Shown one piece after another: positions 54,300-64,000 of a stretch of DNA of 64,000 nt (the stretch's first letter is position 1; the number at the start of each line of letters is the position of its first letter). The position numbers and the translations under genes are program-made. The notes below the pieces were generated by a model. That model did no database searches. It was not told where the DNA came from and saw nothing but the letters and a program-made list of their open reading frames with translations. Source of the stretch: Agriotes lineatus (lineage: Eukaryota > Arthropoda > Insecta > Coleoptera > Elateridae); the NCBI GenBank assembly GCA_940337035.1, contig OW679200.1:19075090-19139089 (forward strand), in the 5' to 3' direction.

Positions 54300-54539
54300 A
54301 ATTAAATTAATGGTACCAAAGTATGCCGCGTGATGTGGTTACGTTTAAAATTCAAATAACACCCGGAAACGAGGCAACGAGCATAGCCGAATGACTCATT
54401 ACGGAATGCTTCTTCTACGCATGCCTTGATGCGGCGTGTCAGTTGGTCAGTTCCATGCGAGACGCCTTGTATATTTGTTTTTTGTCGTATCGTGGATGCG
54501 TAGCAAGTTGATATTTTAGTGGTTTCGGTGATTTAAATA

Positions 54540-57500
54540 ATGGCGTGTAGAGAATTTTTGCTCGGAACGTGTCGGCGTTCAGAGTGCAGATATCGCCATG
54601 GTTTAATTCAGTGCAACAATTTACTAACTTGCACTTACAAGCGCACGTGCATGAGATTCCATTTGTCGGGCGGTGAATTATTAGAAGTTCAAAATAAAGT
54701 ACGACCGTTTAGTGAAAATATCCAGCGTGAACTGGATCGTTTGGCAATAACCGTCTGGGAGAGTTTTTCAACGCGGGCCAGGTCCAATATTTGTACAAAA
54801 TGGTTGACCGGCGGTAGCTGCTTACGTTGCGACAGTTGCAAACAACGCTACAGACGTAAGAAATTTTAAGTAGTTTAATATTTATTAGGCCCGGTCTTTC
54901 CACTTCCTAATAAACATCTAATAAATTTATTTGACAAATAACTAGAAACCGTCTTTCCACCTCTAGCACTTATTCGGCTAATAACGTAACTTATTCGTCA
55001 AATACAAATAACTTATTTGGCAGTTAAATCCAAATAAGGTTAACAGGTCCCTAGTACGCTCGCGCAGTGGTTGACAGCTTTTCGGTGCGTAAAGCGCATG
55101 TACGCATGTACACTTGTGCTCATAAAAGTGGAATACACTTACTGTTGTACGTATTTGAAAAGTCGTATTATTCGCATTATTAAATAAATTTTGTATACGA
55201 TATTTTTGTTTAACTATTTTCATGTAATTTAATACCACCAACAAATTTTATTTTATCGATGTTTCAAACCAACCGGTATTACAAAACTAAAATATCACAA
55301 AAATCGGTTGCAAAACTTGTATTGCATTTTTATGAGCACAAGTGTAGTACAGGGTGTCCCATTTTCGATGATATTATGGGGTATCTCACTTACGAGTAAA
55401 GATAGAAAGTTGCGGTTTTCGCAATACTTTGCTATCTTTTTGTTAAAACAAAGATGGTCTAAACAAAATTTTCATAGCCCGCTTCGTTTCTGAGATACAG
55501 GGCGAAATTGAAAATATTGCATTTTGGGCCTCCCCTCGTATCTCCGTTATCCTTTAACATATCTCAAAGCTAAAAACTGGCTCTTATACAGTTTTTCAGA
55601 TTTTTGATGTGAGCCGTCAATTTTTAGTTATAAATTAAACTAATGTTTTTTTAACGAAACACTGTATATATTTTTGTAAAGCTTATAAAATTTCCAATCA
55701 AATGAAAGAAAAATATACAGGGTGTTTCGTTTAAAAAAACATATGTTTGATTTATAGCTAAAAATTGACAGCTCACAGCAAAAATCTGACTACGCCACTG
55801 GATTCTACGTAAAAAACTGTATGAGAGCCAGTTTCTAGCTTTGAGATATGTTAAAGGATAACGGAGATACGAGGGGGGTCCCAAAATGCAATATTTTCAA
55901 TTTCGCCCTGTATCTCAGAAACGTAGCGGGCTATGAAAATTTTGTTTGTACCATCTTTATTTTCACAAAAAGGTAGCATAGTATTGCGTAAACCGCAACT
56001 CTCTATCTTTACTCGTAAGTGAGATACCCCGTAATATCATCGAAAATGGGACACCCTGTACATTGTACAGTGTGTCTTAAAATGAACGTTAGCTAGTGTG
56101 CTTTTGATTTCCCATGTAAAATAAAATGTGCCGCTCTTAAGCAATGCTATCATGCACGCGCATAGTAACATAACACAACAACCTGTGTTGACTCCATATA
56201 TTTAATACTTCTATATTGCACTAGGGTCTGGGAACGGGCGAAAACATTACGGCGCCGACCTAGTCTCTCTCGGAGTACTAAGCGTCTTGTGCGCATTCCT
56301 GAAATTCGAACTGCACAGCTTCGTTAACGTGTTTACGGACGACGCTTGTGCGCACAATGCACCAAGTCCGTAGAAACAGATGGTTGTGTGTCTCACTTAT
56401 GTTGTGACCTCCCCACTTACAGGCGCTAGCAAAATATAGTCAACATTATACCCATTCGGACACACGTGACTTTTGTCTGTCACTGTTCATCTTTAGTAAA
56501 ACAGATGAAATGGAAGACGTTCAAAAAAATGGCATGTCGTTTAAAAAAATTAATTATTTCACGTCGGGGAGCAAAACACGATTTCTATGATACCAAAATC
56601 GTGAGAGAAGTAATGAATTACTCCCTAGAGAGGACAAAGGTCCCTAGGGAGTTTACATTATGACTGCGCAACATAACAAGAGCTCACGATTATGTCAAAT
56701 TCGAGGTTATCAGGTTAGGTTTTGCGTCAGTTTTGACACAAACTGACGCAAAACCTAACCTGCTAACCTCGACATAATCGTGAGCTTTTGTCATAATGAC
56801 TTACAGTGCCACCAACTTTAAAATTTACCATAGGCTACTAATTTAAACAAATTCTAACTAAAATGTCAATAAATGACGTTAAAAAAAACTGGTTTTTCGT
56901 TTTAAATCTCCTGCAACGTGAAAAAAATAGTATATGCAACTCGGAGAGAATGGTATTTTACTTGGGTCAGTAATTGCACCTCAGCAAAATAACGCATTTC
57001 TCTCCCTCATTGCATAATCTACTACTAAATTTTGACGTTTCTAATCTGTCAGATTATATTTTTCGTGTAAGTTATTGAGATAAGGGTAATAAAACCTAAA
57101 TTAAACCTGAATTCGTTGAGCAGGTAACTGAAAATAAACAGAAACCATCAGTCATGCCGTATAACGAGCAGTCATGATAACCTACAAAACGAAGTATCAT
57201 TTATGTACTATTACTCTAAAATTGCATTTTTAAGAATCGACATACCTATAGTCACTATATTATCACGTGACTCCGAATAGGTATAAATATGACTATAGTA
57301 GTATTAAATATTTGGTAGACACTAAATTAAATGCTCTGAATAATGCAATACAAATAACAATGTAGTAGCGCTTAAAAATGTACATGCAAACAAATTTCAA
57401 AGGTAACTAGATAACGTTCTTATCAATACACCCTGTATGAAGGTTTTGTTTTTTATGTCTTGAACAGCCACCTATAAATATAAAAAATAGTAGAATATTA

Positions 57501-58027
57501 AATAATAGGGGAACCAACTATAAGAAAAAACGTAGGGATACGCGTTTTTTTCCAGTGGCGTGCCACTGTTTGGGTCAATATACAGGTTTGAGCTCCCCAG
57601 TATGCCACCGGTTGACCTCAAAATGTTATTTACACAGAATTATGTACAAAACTATTACTAATAAACACCCTAAAAATTTCAATAAAAAACATTGCTCCAT
57701 TTTGAAAATATTAGAGTAAAATTTTAAAATAAAACAAATTTCAACACCCTGAATAATATTAGTCGCCATGCCCCCAAAATGTGTGATTTAATATTGACCT
57801 ACGACTGCAAGTTTTTCAACTAGTTATTTTGTTTTGTAGGTCTTCCCAGCTGTAACGGTTGCAGCGAAGTTTTATTACGGGGCACTACTGCAAGGATCAC
57901 CTGTGAAAATAACCACATGTACTGTTGCAAGTGTATCACTTCCTTGCCGCTGGACGTTAGTGGAGCGCTCCCCCTAACGTTATGTGAAAAATGCCAAACC
58001 TGGGGATTGGTTCACAACTTGTTTTAG
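54540..58027 (+). CDS. Gene B: CCCH zinc-finger and RING protein, two exons
   Basis: Exon 1 (54540-54855) and exon 2 (57840-58027) join as C|GT (Arg) to give 167 residues; donor GTAAGA, acceptor TTTTGTAG. Exon 1 has CREFLLGTCRRSECRYRH (CX7CX4CX3H), CNNLLTCTYKRTCMRFH (CX5CX5CX3H) and CTKWLTGGSCLRCDSCKQRY (CX8CX5CX3Y). In the last, Tyr replaces the final zinc-binding His. Exon 2 encodes a RING-like C3HC4 pattern, CNGC, then CENNHMYCCKC, then CEKC, and ends 5 bp after LVHNLF. This architecture suggests an RNA-binding ubiquitin ligase; no pathway can be named. The 2984-bp intron holds a foldback and a dispersed repeat. Gene A, upstream, is a paralogue in layout, and gene C starts 351 bp downstream. 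No obvious polyadenylation signal follows the stop. Confidence 0.75.
55347..56062. mobile_element. TACAGGGTG-end foldback in gene B intron
   Basis: GTACAGGGTGTCCCATTTTC at the left mirrors GAAAATGGGACACCCTGTAC at the right. The arms match over about 340 bp, for example GATACAGGGCGAAATTGAAA against its complement near 55905. A second copy of the terminal word (TACAGGGTGTTTCGTTTAA) is internal at about 55717. No transposase frame. Confidence 0.9.
56560..57030. repeat. Dispersed repeat, copy 2 (with full palindromic core h)
   Basis: Collinear with 51800-52265. It contains a nearly perfect palindrome at 56682-56786 (GCTCACGATTATGTC ... GACATAATCGTGAGC) around the shared core, plus ACTTACAGTGCCACCAAC on the right side only. 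It lies inside the intron of gene B. Confidence 0.8.
57031..57839. other. Rest of gene B intron, no feature
   Basis: AT-rich. A CACCCTGTATGAAGG word near 57430 resembles the terminus of the TACAGGGTG foldbacks, without a partner. CCAGTGGCGTGCCACTG near 57552 is a short inverted repeat like a hAT end. Confidence 0.4.
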
Positions 58028-58378
58028 ACTGCTTTCCCGTAATCAACAGATTGTTACCGTATTCCTCCTGCCAATGTCTTGCGTAGTGTATATGTTCCAG
58101 CGTAGTGTATATGTTCCAGCGTCGTGTATATGTTCCTGCTTAGTATAATTTTTTGGCGTGCTTTTTAGTTTTAATTGTTCTTTCACATTCTGACATTTCG
58201 ATTCATTGTGGGCCATGAATCTTCATAACCCAAACATTATTTTTACCAATAAGCTCTTGCGTTGTTTTGATTTTCCTGCGTAGATTTGATTTTCCTGCTT
58301 AGATTTCATTGTCCAGCGCTGTTTATAGGAATACCGTAAAATCTGTATTAGTTCGACAAATTTAACATACTTGTCATC
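58028..58378 (+). promoter_or_regulatory. Short intergenic region between genes B and C
   Basis: Only 351 bp separate the stop of gene B and the ATG of gene C, so it must contain the 3' end of one and the promoter of the other, or the two share a transcript. It holds three 19-bp tandem units (GCGTAGTGTATATGTTCCA at 58081, 58100 and 58119) and a second set based on GATTTTCCTGCGTAGATTT at about 58270-58310. No TATA box is clearly placed. Confidence 0.5.
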
Positions 58379-59983
58379 ATGGATAATAATGCTCCAGAGC
58401 ACCCAGCCAACAAAATCACCCCTCCGCGAGTTGATTATCCATACACTTGCACTTCCGTGGAAAGAGTTCGCCGTAATTTAAACCGAGCTTTTTCTGCCCT
58501 TGATTACCCTCTATACGACAGCCAAGAACCAGTGCCCGTTTCAAATGTTGACTGCCCTGTGCAACAAGCGTTTGATATCGAAAACGTTAATGGTTACTCC
58601 AACGTTGTAGCTTCTTCACAAGAGTACTCTCCTATCACATCAATAAGCAGTCATTCTTGTGTATCTGGTAAGAGTTATGCTATTTTTACCTGATTTTTTT
58701 TAAATTGTAGCTTTATTTTCAGCATCGCATAGTGCGGGCACGGAAGATTATCCGTTAATACTAGGTAACTTTGGAGAGTCTCAACAATTTTCCGAAAATG
58801 GTCATTTGAAAGAAGCTGTACCGGTACAGAGTACCGAATCTAGCGTACCCCAAGAACACGTAGCAGATACCTTGGACTCTGATAAAGACATTGCAGCGTT
58901 TTTACCGAACATTGTTCATCCGGGTTATGATACACCATCACATGCTGAAAGCGTAGCTAGTAACGAAGGAGGTCGCAATTCAAGACGACAGTTTTGCATA
59001 TTCTGTAAGAAATGTGTGGTTAAATTACCCAACCATCTTGAGGCATGTCATCATGAGGAACAATTAGTTGCCCGTCTGAAGTGTTTTCCGAAAGGTGTGT
59101 ACTTTCACAGCTAATTCGTGATACTTCTGTTAACTACAGGAAAATTTTATTCAAATGAAATCGAGCCAAGTATTCCAAATTAGAAAGTTTGAGGGATATG
59201 CTTGCCACATATTAAATTTTGTTGAAAAAATAAAGCCATATTTTCCTATAAAAGTAAACTTCAAACGAACGCGGAACTTGATCTTAAGATAAATAGTTCG
59301 GCTTGTCACTTTCAATTTTATTTCTTTTTTAGGTCACCCTGAGAGATATGCAGTTCTAAAGTTATTGAGAACTAAAGGTTTCTAGATGTATAACCGTAAT
59401 CGTTCTTACAATAACGGTATTCTAATACCAGCACGAAGGCCTAAAACGCAGCAACCATCTTCCGGTGGTGTGCAGGTTTCGCATGCGTCGGTGCCACATC
59501 TATCAAGTAACATGGAGTTTTCACATCTCTCTCCTTCTGGGCCATCAACCACCAACGTGCAGTTGAATCCCTACGTACTTTTAAATAGGGTTGCTGTTCC
59601 GAAGCGTTCCAAGCTTGTCCGGGTTTCAAGTAAATCGGGCATTTCTCCGTCCCAATGTGTTACACCGAAGAAACAAAAAATAAAGGGTAAGAGCCACATA
59701 CGTGTTCATTTCTTCGTACTTGTTAACCTACTAATAAATTGTACATTCGCTAATGGAATATCTTTGTTTAGCCCGCCGTAGTCGATACGTGTCGCCAAAA
59801 ACACCAGAAAATAACCTTTGATGATTGGACAGAAGAACAAGAGAACGCAACGACGGAGTACTTTCAAATTGTATTCGAGCTAATTTGAGGAATCACATCG
59901 ATTATGGAAATTTAAAACCAGATGTATGTACTATAATTTAATTATTTTATTATCTTATTAATAACGTTTCTAATCAATAGTAA

Positions 59984-60548
59984 TATAACAAGGGCTAGAC
60001 ATACTACCGATACTTTTGCACACGCGAAGGGTCGAGTGCTGGTTGCAATGGAAACTGTCCCAAGGGCAGTTTTCTAAGGGAAACCAACACGATGACTCTT
60101 GGCACGGGCAAAATTATATGTGAGTGTGTCGCCTGCGTTTATATTTTGAAGATTATTACACACAGCTGTCACATGACAAATATACAATGAGAACCATGCA
60201 TTTTTTTAAAATCGACCGATCTCGAACTGATTTCCTGATGAGCTCCTTAGTGCTAATTATCGACCCCGTAGATGGTGTGATAATTAGAAATAGAAATGCA
60301 AGTAACAAGCAATTTGAGTTTTTTGGCATTATTAGATCAATTTTAAATCATAATTCGTATACGCGTTTTTTGTAATAATCTTCAAAATATAACCGCGGGT
60401 GACACACTTGCATATAATTTTGCCCGTGCCAAGAATCATCGTGCTGGGTGCCCTTAGAAAACTGCCCTCGGGACAATTTTCATTGCAACCAGCACTCGAC
60501 CCTTGGCGTATGCAAAATTATCGGTAAGTATGTCTCGCCCTTGTTATA
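59984..60548. mobile_element. Foldback with TAACAAGGGC ends
   Basis: TATAACAAGGGCTAGACATA and the complementary TATGTCTCGCCCTTGTTATA frame the element. The arms are about 140 bp, with CGAGTGCTGGTTGCAATG as a matched inner segment. It sits in intron 4 of gene C. Its inner 60150-60370 portion is also present in inverted form at 61120-61375. Confidence 0.85.
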
Positions 60549-60896
60549 CCGGGTGGCCATAAACATCTGAGATCCCGGTAGCCATGGAATTAGCTACTTA
60601 TAAATGTTGGTTAGCATTATACATATTTCAATTTCAATAAACATTGGTATGAAATGTAATAAAATGCAAATAAGAGGAGAGGAATGTGCCCCACATTCTG
60701 CAGTTTAGCCTACGACTCGATTATAAAAATCTCCTGTTCTAACTTCAATACTTATTGCAATCTGCAATAATTTTTGACAGATAGGAATTTTAGTTCTAAT
60801 GACATTAATGACATTTAGTTTAGTTGGATTCACCACTTTAATAAAGCGGTGTTGATTCCAAAGGTAATGTGATATCAGATATTTATGGCCACCCGG
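60549..60896. mobile_element. CCGGGTGG-end element, 348 bp, TA target
   Basis: CCGGGTGGCCATAAACATCT and its complement AGATATTTATGGCCACCCGG bound the element. TA flanks both sides (60547-60548, 60897-60898). It abuts the foldback at 59984-60548 and has the same kind of ends and target as 46149-47020, although the interior is different. Confidence 0.85.
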
Positions 60897-60912
60897 TATT
60901 AATTACTATGTA

Positions 60913-61115
60913 TTATTACACCTACTGCCGGTCTTATAAAAACCACTAATCTGACATTAACTTTAATTCGCTGTTAAAAGAAACAAAAGCGCATCAAAAC
61001 GTCAGTGCTTATGACATTTTATTCATTAGTGAACAAATTTTGATGCGCTTTTGTTTATTTTAACAGCGAATTAAAGTTAACGTCAGATTAGTGGCCTTTA
61101 TAAGACCGGCTGCTA
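60913..61115. mobile_element. Palindromic MITE, about 75-bp arms
   Basis: GCCGGTCTTATAAAAACCAC and TAATTCGCTGTTAAAA at the left mirror the complement at the right, including CAAAAGCGCATCAAAA against its partner. The arms are about 95 percent matched. Confidence 0.85.
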
Positions 61116-61119
61116 ATGC

Positions 61120-61375
61120 CTATACAAATTATGATTTAAAATTGATCTAATAATGCCAAAAAACTCAATTTGCTTGTTTCTTGCATTTCTATTTCAAATT
61201 ATGACACCATCTACGGGGTCGATAATTAGCACTAGGAAGTTTAACGGTTTCCCTAGGCAGCTTATCAGGTAATCAGTTTGGGATTGGTCGATTTAAAAAA
61301 AATGCATGGTTCTGATTGGATGATATCTATCATGTGACAGTTGTGTGTAATAATAGTAATCTACTTAATGCTCTG
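61120..61375. repeat. Inverted copy of the inner part of 59984-60548
   Basis: The complement reads ATTATTACACACAACTGTCA, ACCATGCATTTTTTTTAAAT and GTGCTAATTATCGACCCCGT, then GATGGTGTCATAATT. This matches 60150-60370 with about 10 percent difference. A few bases (GGGAAACCGTTAAACTTCC) are extra. The outer ends of the foldback are missing here. Confidence 0.8.
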
Positions 61376-61546
61376 GACCTCTTGAGAAGTAGTATCACCG
61401 CGTAGTGAAATTTACTGCAAAACGTGCTTTTTAGACATTTGAACGTATTTAAAAATTAAACTAGAAATTTCGAATTTTTGGATGCAGAATTTTTTAATGA
61501 CTAAATGTGTTCCAATAGGTATCCATTAAAAATTATGTCATCTAGC

Positions 61547-61671
61547 ATGGCTATGAAATAGTTCCTAATTTATGAATGCAACAACGTTATACTATACTAT
61601 GTCAAGTTTAACATTTGATTTTTAAGTGACTTATAGTTTCATTCAGAAATTAGGAACTATTCCATAGCCAT
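61547..61671. mobile_element. Palindromic MITE just upstream of gene C exon 5
   Basis: ATGGCTATGAAATAGTTCCT and AATTTATGAATG at the left match the complement ending ATTCCATAGCCAT at 61671. One arm of the same family is part of the element at 34213-34351. Confidence 0.8.
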
Positions 61672-61924
61672 AACTACTTACTTAAATACTTATGTTATTA
61701 ACAGCTTTAAACATTTGTAGGTTCGACTGATAACGGTACTTTGCACTCCGAAGTCTTTAATGGCATTAAAAACCCCTTTTAGAGATGCCATACGACTGCG
61801 AAAAGTGCCATCGTTCCCGGAGATACGAGAAGCCAACTTGCAGTACCCCTCTTTGCAGTGTGAAACCTCGACTGTTATAAAAACGGCCGTGTGCAACATC
61901 ATACGAAACAACAAGCGTTCGTAA

Positions 61925-62455
61925 TCCACATGGTCATATTATTTGAAAGTTGTTTTATTTTGATTTACCGATATTGCTATTTTTAAATTATTGCATTATT
62001 TGTGGTTTATTATCTGTTAGTTACTAAATCATGTTTTTATGTTTGTAAACTGATTTTTTCTACAACCGTGTCTATAGTAGATACTTTGAACACGTTAGTT
62101 AGTTTGTAACGTGTCAATTTTTAAAACGCAGTGCATAAAAAATTCTTTACAAACCTTGGAGCGTAAAAGTAAGATGTATTTTGGGTTACGTATGATAAAA
62201 AAAGTGAAATGTTCGGTTGTAGAAGAAATCTAGTATGCAATAGTGTGTAAAAGGTCTTTTTTGCATAGTGATCGTTAAAGTCGTTTTTTTTTAACGAAAA
62301 ATCGTATTGAAAGTTCCACTTTTTTTAATGCAAAAATCGTGAAAAAAAGTACGCTTTTTTTACTATTTTATTGAAATGTCAATTTGACGGTTGTCAATTC
62401 CGAAGTCCTTTTCGACTAAATTTCGACCAAGAGATCACTATCCAAAAAAAACTAC
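61925..62455. other. Downstream of gene C; a MITE at about 62049-62232
   Basis: TTTTTTCTACAACCGTGTC at about 62049 and a diverged complement (GGTTGTAGAAGAAATC) to 62232 mark an element related to 17970-18211. No coding exon is recognised. The 3' untranslated region of gene C should lie at the start, but no clear AATAAA was noted. Confidence 0.5.
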
Positions 62456-63664
62456 GTGTACAGGGTGTTTTTTTTTCGTTGATATTATAGTGTACATACT
62501 AAAGGTTAAGAGATACAAAAAAAGTAGTATACGTGTCTCGTCCTCTTTTTTAGTGGTTAGTTTAATGGCGTAATCAGAACTACGCTAACTAGATTTGTTT
62601 AGGATTCTCAAAATCTGCTGTTTTTTGTAATCTCTTGTAACTTCTTAATTAGCGGAGTTACAAAAAAAATTGTAAATACAAAAAACATGCGAGTTTTTAC
62701 GTAGATCCAGCGGCGTACTTAAAAAAATTATAAGGGTTTTGATTTTTGAGACATTTAGAAAATTATCATTTTTTAATAAGATCTGTATCTGGATAGCTCA
62801 TAAAATTACATTTCTTTTTACCATTGCAACGATATATAATGCTTAATATTTTATTTTATTGTAAATAGCGAAAATACCAAAAAACCCAAAACAATTAAGA
62901 TTTTTTTTAGTGGTCCATAGATTGAGTCACCATTATTTTTGTTTTAGAATGACATTTCAACGTTTTTGTTTTAATGACAGTTAATACTAGTTTTATAATA
63001 TTCTAAAATCGTAAGCAAGAATATCTTAAAATCAAAATTTTGCATAATTATGATTTGGAAAAAAAAGAATATTTGTCCCATATTAATTATGAATTAGAAA
63101 AAATTGGAGTTTTATACCACATCTACAAAGATCTTTTTTCGCTTGTTGACACTTTCCTATTTCGAAAAAAACGTTGAAATGTCATTACCAAAAACAATTA
63201 CGATTCAATCCATGGCCAACTAAAAAGATCGTATTATTTTGGGTTTTTTTGGTATTTTCGCTATTTAGGATAAAATAGAATAATAAGTATTATATATCGT
63301 TGCAATGGTAAAAAACAATGTAATTTTATGAGCTACCCAGATATAGGGTGTCCCATTAAAAAAATGATAATTTTCAAATTATCTCAAAAATACCCACCCT
63401 TATAATTTTTTCAAGTACACCGTTGGATTCTACGTAAAACGTTGCATGTTTTTTATATTTACAATTCTCCGCTAATTACGAAGTTACAAGAGATTACAAA
63501 ATACAGCCTGTATTTCCTAAACAAATCTAGTTAGCATAGTTCTGATTATGCCATTAACCTAACCACTAAAAAAGAGGACACGACATGTATACTAGTTTTT
63601 TTGTATATCTTACCCTTTAGTATGTACCCTATAATATCAACGAAAAAAAAACAACCTGTACAAC
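62456..63664. mobile_element. TACAGGGTG-end foldback, 1.2 kb
   Basis: TGTACAGGGTGTTTTTTTTT at the left mirrors AAACAACCTGTACAAC at the right. Matched inner parts include AATCAGAACTACGCTAACTA and AGTTACAAGAGATTACAAAA with complements. The arms together cover nearly the whole element, with about 15 percent mismatch. No coding frame. Confidence 0.85.
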
Positions 63665-64000
63665 ACGTTTTGAAAGTCCTCGCTCGCGTTTTAATTCTAC
63701 TCCATTCGTGCCGAAAGAGTAGCTTTACGCGCTTGTATCATAAATTACTACTATAGAACTTCAATTCTACTTGCCTGCTAATCTAATGAAGGTATTATGT
63801 TTTTTAAGATATTTTTTAGAAATTGTCAACTGGTAACTAACTATTGCTTTTGGTTTTTTGGCTGACCATTATTTTTACCAAATGCTTTTCTGTTATTTAA
63901 CAAAAAGTTTTCAACACGATTAGCAGTTTTGTTATTTTTTTAAATTGCTATTTTCTTATTGTATCACTTTTAAAATATGATTTTGTTAGATTTTAGTTTG
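63665..64000. other. No feature recognised
   Basis: AT-rich end of the window without noticeable structure. Confidence 0.5.

Larger units (their letters stand above)
58379..61924 (+). pseudogene. Gene C: C2H2-like finger protein, five exons, in-frame stops
   Basis: Exons 58379-58667, 58723-59094, 59333-59686, 59772-59923 and 61721-61924 have GT..AG borders and keep one reading frame (457 codons with the stop). Exon 2 ends with FCIFCKKCVVKLPNHLEACH (CX2CX9HX4H), followed across the splice by KGHPERYAVLKLLRTKG. This combination recalls a family of uncharacterised animal proteins with a finger, a ..G.F..N motif and a C-terminal P..K...A..P.L...W..IK..V.N block, possibly transposon-derived. The last exon fits (VPSFPEIREANLQYPSL, VIKTAVCNII). 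The frame is broken by TAG at 59383-59385, just before MYNRNRSYNNG. Exon 4 has TGA TGA at 59819-59824, where another frame reads DDWTEEQENATTEYF, a family-like block. It is a pseudogene, uses readthrough, or contains sequence errors. Confidence 0.6.

Noticed and set aside
61690..61929. Minus-strand frame of 79 codons
   Set aside because: The plus strand of the same interval forms the last exon of gene C, with an acceptor, a frame-consistent entry and family-like residues, so the minus frame is a shadow.

Overview
This is an AT-rich animal nuclear DNA window, almost certainly from an insect. The only clearly conserved host gene is a kelch-like (KLHL18-type) gene split by 50-60 bp introns with GT..AG borders, and the repeat load (RTE-, jockey- and Penelope-type retroelements, mariner/pogo/hAT-type DNA elements, tRNA-derived SINEs and a very large number of foldback elements) is typical of a repeat-rich insect. 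A beetle is plausible from the foldback style, but the sequence does not prove it.

Layout. 1-10 kb: intergenic DNA with a GC-rich 30-bp minisatellite inside a terminal-inverted-repeat element (1648-2799), a 338-bp palindrome (2912-3249), a G+C-balanced unique block (about 6480-7370) and a truncated RTE-like reverse transcriptase on the minus strand (7382-8433). 10.2-20.3 kb: eight consecutive exons of the KLHL18-like gene on the plus strand, coding for BTB, BACK and four kelch repeats; an 8.3-kb intron (11190-19492) is filled with decayed transposons. The exons for the last two kelch repeats were not found. 20.7-36 kb: nested transposons, including a LINE interrupted by a second LINE that is itself interrupted, and separately interrupted by a SINE with clear target duplications; a 3.1-kb foldback (26203-29288) holding a pogo-like element with a psq-type helix-turn-helix frame; a jockey-type element with an uninterrupted 586-codon reverse transcriptase frame; and an internally deleted mariner. 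37.4-38.1 kb: a G+C-richer block without transposon features. 38.1-40.3 kb: a Penelope-like element with RT and GIY-YIG domains and a degenerate hammerhead-like motif at its stop codon. 43.5-47.8 kb: a near-identical direct duplication in which only one copy carries an 872-bp foldback, so the empty site can be read directly.

50.6-61.9 kb: three multi-exon genes in the same orientation. Genes A and B encode small CCCH zinc-finger plus RING proteins and look like paralogues; A has a one-base frame break, B is intact (167 residues). Gene C encodes a protein with a C2H2-like finger and low-complexity linkers. Its five exons keep one consistent splice frame but contain in-frame stops. 62.4-63.7 kb: another large foldback.

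The most unusual feature is a recurring palindromic core (arms containing AGGTTAGCAGGTTAGGTT), found at least seven times. At several loci it sits exactly at the centre of a longer palindrome whose outer arms differ from locus to locus. The CCCH-RING/gene C cluster and the family of foldbacks ending in CCGGGTG or TACAGGGTG are the other candidates for something little described.
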